This document shows, piece after piece, positions 1 to 8,400 of a stretch of DNA of 64,000 nt. Source of the DNA: Sphingobacteriaceae bacterium (GTDB lineage: Bacteria > Bacteroidota > Bacteroidia > B-17B0 > Aurantibacillaceae); NCBI GenBank assembly GCA_002319075.1, contig NVQB01000001.1:744001-808000 (forward strand). Reading direction: 5' to 3'. The position numbers and the translations under genes are program-made. The notes beneath the pieces are model-generated. The model was not told the origin of the DNA. It searched no databases and saw only the letters and a list, made by a program, of their open reading frames with translations. Within the stretch, counting starts at the first letter, position 1, and each line of letters opens with the position of its first letter.

Positions 1-938
1 ATTGCATAAGAAACCTGAACAAGTACTTCAGAACAAACACCTGCAGCTACGAGATTTTTAGCGATGTGACGTGTAGCATAAGCTGCTGAACGGTCCACTT
101 TACTCGGATCTTTTCCTGAGAATGCGCCACCGCCGTGAGCACCTTTTCCACCGTAAGTATCTACAATTATTTTACGACCTGTTAAACCTGTATCTCCGTG
201 TGGACCACCGATTACAAATTTCCCGGTTGGATTAATATGGTAACTGATTTTGTTATTGAATAAATGCGCGTATTTAGGATATTTCTTTTTAACACGTGGA
301 ATTAAAATATCAACGATGTCTTTTTTAATTTTCGCTAACATTTTTGATTCTTCTGCAAAATCGTCGTGTTGTGTAGACACAACAATAGCATCGATACGAA
401 CGGGAACATTATCATCACTGTACTCTAATGTTACCTGTGATTTTGCATCAGGACGTAAATATTTAATTTCTTTGTTTTCTCTGCGAAGCGCAGCTAATTC
501 TATTAAGATACCATGAGCTAAATCTAAAGCCAAAGGCATGTAGTTGGCAGTTTCATTAGTAGCATACCCAAACATCATCCCTTGATCACCAGCACCTTGT
601 TCTTCTTTTTTCTTTTTGTCAACGCCCTGATTGATATCAGCAGATTGCTCGTGAATAGCAGATAGAATACCGCAAGAGTTTGCTTCAAACATGTACTCTG
701 ACTTTGTATACCCTATTTTACGAATGACTTCGCGGGCAATTTCCTGAACATCTAAATATGCTTTAGATTTAACTTCTCCGGCCAAAATAACCTGTCCTGT
801 TGTAACAAGCGTTTCGCAAGCTACTTTACTGTTTGGATCAAAAGCTAAAAAGTTATCGATTAGAGCGTCTGAAATCTGATCTGCTACTTTGTCCGGATGT
901 CCTTCTGACACGGATTCTGATGTGAATAAATATCCCAT
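1..938 (-). CDS. metK: S-adenosylmethionine synthetase (partial, 3' end outside window)
   Basis: Makes S-adenosylmethionine from methionine and ATP in the cytoplasm. The first 312 residues are visible. The protein opens [17 protein letters not shown], the hallmark N-terminus, followed by the ATP-binding [12 protein letters not shown] motif and the catalytic glycine-rich [16 protein letters not shown] segment. The gene runs off the left edge, leaving roughly a quarter of the usual length of about 415 residues unseen. The start ATG is at 938-936. A lysine-rich stretch (VDKKKKEEQ) precedes GAGDQG, an insertion I believe is common in Bacteroidota MetK. It lies 51 bp downstream of purS on the same strand. 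I see no clear TAnnTTTG box or SAM riboswitch in the gap, so it may be read through from purS. Confidence 0.98.
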   Translation of the reverse strand, partial: MGYLFTSESVSEGHPDKVADQISDALIDNFLAFDPNSKVACETLVTTGQVILAGEVKSKAYLDVQEIAREVIRKIGYTKSEYMFEANSCGILSAIHEQSADINQGVDKKKKEEQGAGDQGMMFGYATNETANYMPLALDLAHGILIELAALRRENKEIKYLRPDAKSQVTLEYSDDNVPVRIDAIVVSTQHDDFAEESKMLAKIKKDIVDILIPRVKKKYPKYAHLFNNKISYHINPTGKFVIGGPHGDTGLTGRKIIVDTYGGKGAHGGGAFSGKDPSKVDRSAAYATRHIAKNLVAAGVCSEVLVQVSYA

Positions 939-989
939 TTTTAGGAGTTGAAGTTTGTTGAATTATAGATTTATTGAATTGTGTGATTA

Positions 990-1247
990 TTATTTAACGG
1001 CAGTCAATCTGAATTCGTAAGATTCCATGATTTGGTTACAAAGTAATTTTTTGCAGGCCTCGTCTACTTTCGCGCTTGCAGCAGCTTCACTGTCTGCACT
1101 CACTTCTAAAGTAATGTGTTTTCCAATACGCACATTTTCAATCTCTGAAAGATTTAAATTTTTCATTGAACCTGTAACCGCTTTTCCTTGTGGATCTAAT
1201 AATGCTTTCATCGGCATTACATCAATATCTGCAATAAACTTTGCCAT
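990..1247 (-). CDS. purS: Phosphoribosylformylglycinamidine synthase subunit PurS
   Basis: Small subunit of the three-part FGAM synthase (PurS/PurQ/PurL) of de novo purine synthesis. At 85 residues it has the normal PurS length. The sequence fits the family: an N-terminal strand (KFIADIDVMPMKALLDPQG), the LDPQGKAV motif, then the strand-helix with VRIGKHITLEV and a C-terminal CKKLL...ESYEFRL. The start ATG lies 22 bases after a consensus TATTTTTG promoter box. PurL and PurQ are not in the window, so the purine genes are scattered. Neighbours are pssA upstream and metK downstream, all on the minus strand. Confidence 0.93.
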   Translation of the reverse strand: MAKFIADIDVMPMKALLDPQGKAVTGSMKNLNLSEIENVRIGKHITLEVSADSEAAASAKVDEACKKLLCNQIMESYEFRLTAVK

Positions 1248-1269
1248 GTGTTTTTTAAATTTTGAGCAA

Positions 1270-1277
1270 CAAAAATA
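1270..1277 (-). promoter_or_regulatory. Bacteroidota -7 promoter box for purS
   Basis: TATTTTTG on the minus strand matches the Bacteroidota sigma-A -7 consensus TAnnTTTG and ends 22 bases before the purS ATG. I did not find a convincing -33 TTTG. It sits directly downstream of the pssA stop, so purS can be transcribed independently of pssA. Confidence 0.6.
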
Positions 1278-1280
1278 GAA

Positions 1281-2048
1281 TTAAACTTTATTCTTTAAAA
1301 ATATGTTATTCACAATACTTACTAAAATATAAAGGACAATTACCAGGGGAATAGCGACAAATTTCAGCAGCGCTACAAGTACTGCTGTTACTGCAAGAAA
1401 TGAATAAACTAATTTATTAGTAAGCCAGCTAAAGTTTTTGAATTTTAAAGCAAACAATGGAATCTCAGCAACAAGAAGAATACTAAAAACTACCGTAATG
1501 CCCACTAAAAACCAGGAAAGTACCGGAAGGAGGTCTTTATATTCCAGTAGATTTAATCCCTGGCTTTCGATCTGTGCCTGCGCAATTAATGGAAAAGAAC
1601 AGATTACCATGGTATTAGCAGGAGTTGGCAAGCCTATAAAGGAATCTGACTGACGTGTATCGTTATTAAACTTTGCGAGGCGAATGCAGGAAAAAACAGT
1701 AATAATAAAACCCAGGTAGGGAATGAGAGAATCTGTTTTTGCCTCTGTACCCGTAAAAATATCCGTTAAATAAAGAGGCGCAAGAGTAAAACTTAACATC
1801 TTAAACATAACTACACCTGGCACCACACCAAAAGTAACCATATCGGCCAGGCTATCGAGATCTTTCCCTATGGGAGAACTTACTTTTAAAGCGCGCGCTG
1901 CAAATCCATCAAAGAAGTCAAGCACTAAAGATATCCCTACAAAATATGCGGCCCAAACCAGGTTACCATTAAAGGCCTGTACCAATGCCAGACAACCGCA
2001 GAAAAGGTTTCCTAAAGTGAGGGTATTGGGTATGTTTTTTTTTATCAT
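1281..2048 (-). CDS. pssA: CDP-diacylglycerol-serine O-phosphatidyltransferase
   Basis: Integral membrane CDP-alcohol phosphatidyltransferase that makes phosphatidylserine, the precursor of phosphatidylethanolamine, from CDP-diacylglycerol and serine. The full family signature D-x2-DG-x2-AR-x8-G-x3-D-x3-D is visible at about residues 44-66 (DFFDGFAARAL...GKDLDSLAD). The 255 residues include about seven hydrophobic helices, and the N-terminus IPNTLTLGNLFCGCLA is typical of PssA rather than PgsA. It starts 6 bp after the ABC-F gene, so the two are probably co-transcribed. PssA is preferred over other CDP-alcohol transferases because of the N-terminal TLGNLFCG pattern. Confidence 0.93.
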   Translation of the reverse strand: MIKKNIPNTLTLGNLFCGCLALVQAFNGNLVWAAYFVGISLVLDFFDGFAARALKVSSPIGKDLDSLADMVTFGVVPGVVMFKMLSFTLAPLYLTDIFTGTEAKTDSLIPYLGFIITVFSCIRLAKFNNDTRQSDSFIGLPTPANTMVICSFPLIAQAQIESQGLNLLEYKDLLPVLSWFLVGITVVFSILLVAEIPLFALKFKNFSWLTNKLVYSFLAVTAVLVALLKFVAIPLVIVLYILVSIVNNIFLKNKV

Positions 2049-2054
2049 TTAGGG

Positions 2055-3998
2055 TTACAACAATTTACCGCTTAACTCTTCCCACTTCTCCATTTCCGAT
2101 TCCAGGTCTTTTTTTAGTTTTTCGTAGTTAGCGAAAAATGTTTTATCGTTCATCAGCTTCTCGTATTCTGCAGCATCTGATAACTTATCGTCGCAATCTT
2201 TAATTTTAATTTCCAGTGCGCTGATAGTTTCTTCTGCTTTTTTTATAGCGTTGCGAATTTGTTTTTGGTCTGCACTCTTCTCCACTGCGCCCGGAGTGAC
2301 AGACTTTTCGCCGCTTGCAGGGACGGCTTTTTTAGGCTCTTCAACATCCTGCACTCTTCCTGTTTTATCGAGATCTAATTGATTTAAACGTTCTACTTTA
2401 CGAATCTGCATAAACTCTTCAATATCGCATAAGTACTCTTTTACATGACCCTCGCGAAATTCAAACAGGCGGTTACAGATACCTTTCATAAAATCTCTAT
2501 CGTGACTTACCATAATCACCGTTCCTTCGTAATCAATCAAAGCACGCTTTAAAATATCTTTCGAACGAATGTCCAGGTGATTCGTTGGCTCATCCATTAA
2601 GAGAAGATTATAAGGCTCCAATAATAACTTACACAGAGCTAAACGTCCGCGTTCTCCCCCACTTAATACCTGAACTTTTTTATCGATGTCATCACCGCGA
2701 AACAAAAAGGATCCTAATAATCCCCTTACCTGGCGACGCACATCACCCACCGCAGCTTCATCAATGGTTTCAAAAACAGTTTTCTTTGGATCTAATTTTT
2801 CTTCCTGATCTTGTTCAAAGTAACCCATCATTACACTGTGTCCTAATTGCACAATACCATCATGCTCTACTTTCTTCGCGATCATTTTCATCATCGTAGA
2901 TTTTCCTTCACCATTACGTCCAACTAATCCTATCTTCTCTCCTTTTGTAATGATAAATTCAGCCCCACCAAAAATGTGTTTAGGTCCGTAACTTTTACCC
3001 GCGCCTTCCACCGTTAATACAATTTTACCGCTGTGGGCAGGTGCCGGGAAACGAAAATTCATACTTTGCGAATCGTCATCGTCCACCTCAACACGTTCCA
3101 TTTTATCTAATTTTTTAATCAACGATTGCGCAAAGGCAGCTTTACTGGCTTTTGCACGGTTTCTGTCAATTAGAGTTTCATACTGATCAATTATTCTTTG
3201 TTGATTTTTCGCAGCATTCTCTTGTTGTTCTCTTCTCTCGGCACGAAGCACCAAATAATGAGAATAGTTTGTCTTGTAATCGTAAATTTTTTGATTGGAA
3301 ATTTCAATGGTACGGTTAGTCACTGCATCCAAAAATGTTTTATCGTGACTGATCAGCATCACTGCACCCGCAAAAGTTTGCATGAATTCTTCCAGCCACA
3401 TGATCGCTTCAATATCCAGGTGATTGGTAGGTTCATCTAATAAAAGAATATCCGGTTTTTGTAAAAGTAATTTCGCTAATTCTATACGCATTCTCCAACC
3501 TCCACTGAATTCAGCAGTTTGACGATTAAAGTCTTTACGGTCAAATCCAAGGCCTTTTAAAATCTTTTCAATCTCTTCGTGAACGTTGTTTACTCCCAAC
3601 ATATCAAGACGCGCATATACCTCGGTTTGCTCTTCAATCAGCAAAGTATACTCTTTGCTTTCGTAATCTGTGCGGGTTTCAAACTGATGGCCTATCTCAA
3701 TAATTCTTAATTCCAGTTTTTGAATTTCCTCAAAAGCCGATTCTGTTTCTTCAAACACAGTGCGACCATGCTGATGGATCATATCCTGCGGCAAATATCC
3801 AATCTTGCAGGATTTTGGCATAGAGATTTCTCCCTTGGTTGGATTTTGATTTCCCGACAATACTTTTAATAATGTGGATTTACCTGCGCCGTTTTTTCCA
3901 GCTAAACCAATCCTGTCTTTAGGATTTATTAAAAAAGAAATATTATCGAATAAGTCGTAACCACCAAAACTCACCGTCACACCATTAACTGAGATCAT
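2055..3998 (-). CDS. ABC-F family ATP-binding protein
   Basis: Soluble duplicated ABC ATPase of the ABC-F class, ribosome-associated translation factors without membrane domains. Two nucleotide-binding domains are visible: Walker A GKNGAGKS with signature FSGGWRMR, and Walker A GRNGEGKS with signature LSGGERGR. They are separated by a basic helical linker (about residues 235-310), and a C-terminal coiled coil rich in Lys/Glu follows. Length from the chosen start is 647 residues. The reading frame stays open to a TTG at 4025, but that codon lies inside the promoter box TATCTTTG. The ATG at 3998 (MISVNGVTVSFGG) is therefore the start. It resembles the Uup/EttA-like housekeeping type; no antibiotic-resistance role can be inferred. 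Confidence 0.93.
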   Translation of the reverse strand: MISVNGVTVSFGGYDLFDNISFLINPKDRIGLAGKNGAGKSTLLKVLSGNQNPTKGEISMPKSCKIGYLPQDMIHQHGRTVFEETESAFEEIQKLELRIIEIGHQFETRTDYESKEYTLLIEEQTEVYARLDMLGVNNVHEEIEKILKGLGFDRKDFNRQTAEFSGGWRMRIELAKLLLQKPDILLLDEPTNHLDIEAIMWLEEFMQTFAGAVMLISHDKTFLDAVTNRTIEISNQKIYDYKTNYSHYLVLRAERREQQENAAKNQQRIIDQYETLIDRNRAKASKAAFAQSLIKKLDKMERVEVDDDDSQSMNFRFPAPAHSGKIVLTVEGAGKSYGPKHIFGGAEFIITKGEKIGLVGRNGEGKSTMMKMIAKKVEHDGIVQLGHSVMMGYFEQDQEEKLDPKKTVFETIDEAAVGDVRRQVRGLLGSFLFRGDDIDKKVQVLSGGERGRLALCKLLLEPYNLLLMDEPTNHLDIRSKDILKRALIDYEGTVIMVSHDRDFMKGICNRLFEFREGHVKEYLCDIEEFMQIRKVERLNQLDLDKTGRVQDVEEPKKAVPASGEKSVTPGAVEKSADQKQIRNAIKKAEETISALEIKIKDCDDKLSDAAEYEKLMNDKTFFANYEKLKKDLESEMEKWEELSGKLL

Positions 3999-4022
3999 CT
4001 TTACCTTAATTTTATTAAGCTG

Positions 4023-4030
4023 CAAAGATA
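4023..4030 (-). promoter_or_regulatory. -7 promoter box for the ABC-F/pssA unit
   Basis: TATCTTTG on the minus strand is an exact TAnnTTTG match 24 bases before the ATG at 3998. It decides the start of the ABC-F gene, because an upstream in-frame TTG would lie inside this box. Confidence 0.65.
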
Positions 4031-4193
4031 ATTAATTTTAGGGGATTCTTAAAACGCAATATCTTGGGGTATTCAGAAGGAAAAACACGTGGGATTTTCT
4101 TTAACTTATCACACCATGCCGATTATTTAACTTTATTTTAGTGAAGGTTAAACCAAAGCCATAAAAGGAAATCAGAAAACTATAGTCAATACA

Positions 4194-5318
4194 TTAAATA
4201 CACCTTTTTAACTTCGTAAATACCTTTTGAAGTTTAGGATTAACAGGGAAATTTAATTTCACCCCTGGATTTTTAGAACTATTTTCAATCCGGGAATCCG
4301 TGTCGGGATGGGTACTCAGGTACTTCATATACTGCGGCATTTCGGCATTTTCTTCTTTTAAAAGCTGAAGCAAATCCAACATGCCTTTCGGACTTACTTT
4401 GTTATTTACCATAATGTCCAAACCATTATCATCCGCTTCGGTTTCGAGCTCTCTTGAGTAATCAAGTTGTTTAAACTCACTGGCTTTTGAAAGCACTACA
4501 GAACTTACACCATTTGCATCGCCTACTATGCTTGAAATCGCAATGCCTGTAGCGGCACTTCTGCAAATGCTTTTTAAAGAATGGCGGTTTGTTACGTGCG
4601 TTACTTCATGTCCTAACAAGGCAACCAACTCTTCGTAAGAATTCATCTTGTCCAGAATACCTGAATACACGAAAATTTTTCCGCCTGGCAGGGCAAAGGC
4701 ATTGATATCCCTTGATTCGATGACCCTGGCATCAATAGTGTAAGTTTCGTCAAGATCCAAGTGTTTTACAAATTCATTCAAATAGTAAGTGGCTGAATCG
4801 TTTAGTTCATTTTGCTGTTCGTAAACTTTTGCGATATTTTCTCCTATCTGAACTTCAGTTTCCACTGGAATAAGTGCAGTTGCTTTTTCGCCCACCCAGG
4901 GTAAAAAGTAAAATATAAAAAGTACCACCAGCAAAGACAAAATCAAAAAAGCGATGAGGCCAAACGTTACAATTCCTTTGTATTGAAAGGATTTAGGTTC
5001 TGCAACACTTTCCTGCCCTGAACAAATCCTATAAATTTTTTCCGCTAAAGGACCTTCACATTCAATAGTTTGATGTGGTTCGGGTCCAAATTTTAACACT
5101 GCCTGAGAGCCTTGCCATTGGGAGGACTTAAGCGACTTTAAATTCCAGATTAAGAGATCGTTTTTTGTATTTTGAAGAAAGATGTGGAGCATGGTGCCTT
5201 CCAAATGAAGGTTACACTCAATCTGTTGATCTGAAAAACCGTTGCGATAAATTCCTTTTCCTTCCAAAGTGTAATTAATTATAAATCTATTATTTGTACT
5301 TGCTTGCGTGAAAGCCAT
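4194..5318 (-). CDS. M48 family membrane metallopeptidase
   Basis: Zinc metalloprotease of the M48 (Ste24/HtpX/BepA-like) group. From the start used here (MAFTQAST, 374 residues) it has an N-terminal domain of about 110 residues of unknown fold, one membrane helix at about 115-142 (IVTFGLIAFLILSLLVVLF), then the catalytic domain. The HEVTH zinc motif is near residue 237 and the third-ligand region is ELETEADDNG. The PGGKIFVYSGIL motif upstream of HEVTH is typical of M48 enzymes that act on periplasmic or outer-membrane proteins. The frame extends 15 codons further upstream into a repeat patch; the ATG at 5318 was chosen because translation of the repeat (QFERSRERH) is unlikely. The N-terminal extension is not recognised. 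Confidence 0.88.
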   Translation of the reverse strand: MAFTQASTNNRFIINYTLEGKGIYRNGFSDQQIECNLHLEGTMLHIFLQNTKNDLLIWNLKSLKSSQWQGSQAVLKFGPEPHQTIECEGPLAEKIYRICSGQESVAEPKSFQYKGIVTFGLIAFLILSLLVVLFIFYFLPWVGEKATALIPVETEVQIGENIAKVYEQQNELNDSATYYLNEFVKHLDLDETYTIDARVIESRDINAFALPGGKIFVYSGILDKMNSYEELVALLGHEVTHVTNRHSLKSICRSAATGIAISSIVGDANGVSSVVLSKASEFKQLDYSRELETEADDNGLDIMVNNKVSPKGMLDLLQLLKEENAEMPQYMKYLSTHPDTDSRIENSSKNPGVKLNFPVNPKLQKVFTKLKRCI

Positions 5319-5336
5319 TTTGCAAATGTGCCTTTC

Positions 5337-5448
5337 TCGACTACGCTCGAATTGACACTGCAATATGAGGTACGGTTGTGCGTAGTCGATGTCACCTCGA
5401 ACCGGATTAACATCCAGTGGATGTTAAGGCCAGCTTGTGCGTAGTCGA
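5337..5448. repeat. REP-like palindromic repeat patch between dnaE and the M48 gene
   Basis: Three copies of a TCGACTACGC-type element lie here: forward at 5337-5346 and inverted at 5380-5389 and 5439-5448. The first and second can form a hairpin. Between the inverted copies is a near-perfect palindrome TTAACATCCA-G-TGGATGTTAA (5407-5427). The patch lies between two minus-strand genes (M48 upstream, dnaE downstream) and has no coding content. Confidence 0.7.
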
Positions 5449-5452
5449 AATG

Positions 5453-8400
5453 CTAATTCAAATCATATTGTATTTCGGTCATCTTTTCCAGCTCCATTAA
5501 AAATTCGGTATCAATGGCGATCTTATTTTTCTTCGAGAAAAGGCGAATGTTTTGATGTTGCTCTTCATCTTCCACATAAAATTCAACACTGCTTTTACCT
5601 TCAAATCGGTTCATCAAAGCCTCTAATTTTAAAACCATTGGTTCATCCAGACTTGTTAATTTTATTTTGAGTTTAATTAAACTGAAAGCGTTCTTCTTTA
5701 CTTCATCCAGTAATTCAATTTTACTTAGTTTAATTTCTAAACTACCAGGTTGGTTGTAGCGCTCTTGCACACGGGCTTTCACAAAAATGAAAAGTCCCTT
5801 TACCATGTATTTATTGTACTCCACAAAATCTTTCCCAAAAAGCATTAACTCAACGCTTCCATTGTAATCTTCAATAATTAATTTTCCAAAAGCGTTCCCT
5901 GTTTTGCTGGTGCGGTTTTCAAATCCAGTAACAATTCCACCAAAAATAACCTCACGGTTTTTAAAAGGTTCTAGTCCCGCTTTTAATTGGGCGCAGTTGG
6001 CATTACAGCGGTGTTCAATAATAGCTTTATAAGGATCGAGCGGGTGTCCGCTGATAAAAAACCCTACCACTTCTTTTTCACGGCTCAATTGTTCAAGCGC
6101 ACTCCAGGGCTCTACTTTGGAGGGAAGTTGTGGTTCCGAAATTTCAACTTCGTCCTCTCCACCAAACAAGCTTGCTTGCGATGTATCGTTCCCTAAACTC
6201 ATCTGGTTACTGTACTTGATCATCTTGTCCGTCAAGGTTAAACCATCAGCAATGTCAGGAACAAAAAACATAGCGCGGTGCAACCCTTCAAAGCTATCGA
6301 AGCCCCCGGCAAGCGCTAATCCTTCTAAAGATTTTTTATTGATGCTTTTACTATCTAAACGTTTTGCGAGATCAAATACAGAAACAAATTTCCCTTCCGC
6401 ATTTCTCTGATCAATAATGTTTTTTACCGTGTTCTCCCCTACTCCTTTTATACTGGCCATTCCAAAACGAATGTCTCCATTAGCCGTTACCATGAATTTT
6501 GAAAACCCTTCGTTAATATCCGGACCCAAAACACGAATACCCATACGTTTACATTCTTCCATAAAGAAGGCTATGGCTTCAATACTTCCAGAGTGGTTCA
6601 AGGTAGAAGCCATGTACTCTGCAGGATAATGCGCTTTTAAATAAGCCGTCTGAAAAGCTACATAAGCGTAACAAGTTGAGTGAGATTTATTAAAGGCATA
6701 GGATGCAAAAGCTTCCCAATCTTTCCAAACTTTTTCTAAAACTTTTGCATCGTGCCCGTTCTTGGTTGCGTTCTCAATAAATAAAGGTTTGAGTTTATCC
6801 AAAGTCTTTTTGTCCTTCTTCCCCATGGCCTTACGCAAAACGTCGGCGTCGCCCTTGGTAAAGTTTGCCAACTTCTGGCTCAAACGCATTACCTGTTCCT
6901 GGTAAACGGTAATGCCATAGGTTTCCTGCAGGTATTCATCCATGCCTTCAAGGTCATAGGCAACAGGTTCGCGGCCATGTTTACGATTGATATAACTTGG
7001 GATGTAAGCAATAGGTCCCGGGCGGTATAAGGCATTCATCGCGATTAAATCCGTAAAACTATCCGGCTTTAAGTCTTTAAGGGATTTTTGCATTCCCGCA
7101 CTTTCATACTGGAAAATACCATTTGTTTCACCCCGTTGAAAAAGCTCGTAAGTCTTTTCATCTTCAAGTGAAATCGCATCAATATCAATTTCGATGCCCT
7201 GTGTTTGTTTGATGAAGGAGATCGCGTCTTTAATAATAGTGAGCGTGCGAAGACCAAGGAAGTCCATTTTTAATAAACCCGCACTTTCAGCAACGGAGTT
7301 ATCAAATTGCGTCACTAACATGTCACTGTCTTTACCTTTTGTAACAGGAACATATTTCATCATTTCGCCCGGAGTAATGATCACTCCGCAGGCGTGGATT
7401 CCAGTGTTACGCAGACAGCCTTCCAATTCGTAAGCTTGTTTTAAAACTTTCGCTTTATCACCCGGCTCATCCATTAATTTTCTAAAGGCATTAGACTGTT
7501 CGATAACCTCGCGCTTACCTTCAATCTTACCAAGGTACTTGGCATCAATGCCTCCCGGTTTTAGTAAAGCCCTGAGTTTGGCATCGAGACTATCGGGAAA
7601 CATTTTTGTAAGACTGTTAGCATCATCCAAAGGAAGATTTAAAACACGCGCTGTATCTTTGATAGCAGACTTGCCCCCCATGGTACCGTAAGTGATAATT
7701 TGCGCTACCTGGCTCGAGCCATATTTATTAATTACATAATCAATTACCAAGCCACGACCTTCATCATCGAAGTCAATATCTATATCGGGCATGGAAATAC
7801 GATCAGGATTTAAGAACCTTTCGAAGAGGAGATCAAACTTGATCGGATCCACATTGGTAATTCCTAAACAATAGGCAATTGCAGAACCCGCGGCAGATCC
7901 ACGTCCCGGCCCCACCGACACACCAAGCCTTCTTGCCTCAGTGATAAAATCAGCCACAATTAAAAAGTAACCGGGATATCCCATTCTTTCAATCGTTGCT
8001 AATTCAAAATCGATACGTTCTTTAATTTTAGGCGTAAGATCAGGGTAACGTTTTGCGGCACCAATGTAGGTGAGTTCGGTCATGTAAACGAACTGTTCAG
8101 CAATCACGCGCATTTCCGCTTTTAATTCAGCAACAGCTTCTTCGTTTAAATTTTTTGCAGTCCAGTCTTTTTCTTTTAATGCCACAATGCGATGAAAAGA
8201 ATCTGTGATTTCCTGCGCCTTGCTGTCAATAAAGTCTTGTGCAATTTCAAATTTTGGAAGGAGTACTTCGCGTCCTAATTTAAACTGTTCTATTTTATCA
8301 ACGATCAGATTGGTGTTGTTCAAAGCCTCCGGAAGATCTCTGAAGAGAGCCGCCATCTCAGCTGTTGACTTAAAATAAAATTCGTCTGTCGGAAAAAACA

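Noticed and set aside
4000-4025. N-terminal extension of the ABC-F protein from a TTG
   Set aside because: The TTG lies inside the TATCTTTG promoter box; the ATG at 3998 gives the usual N-terminus.
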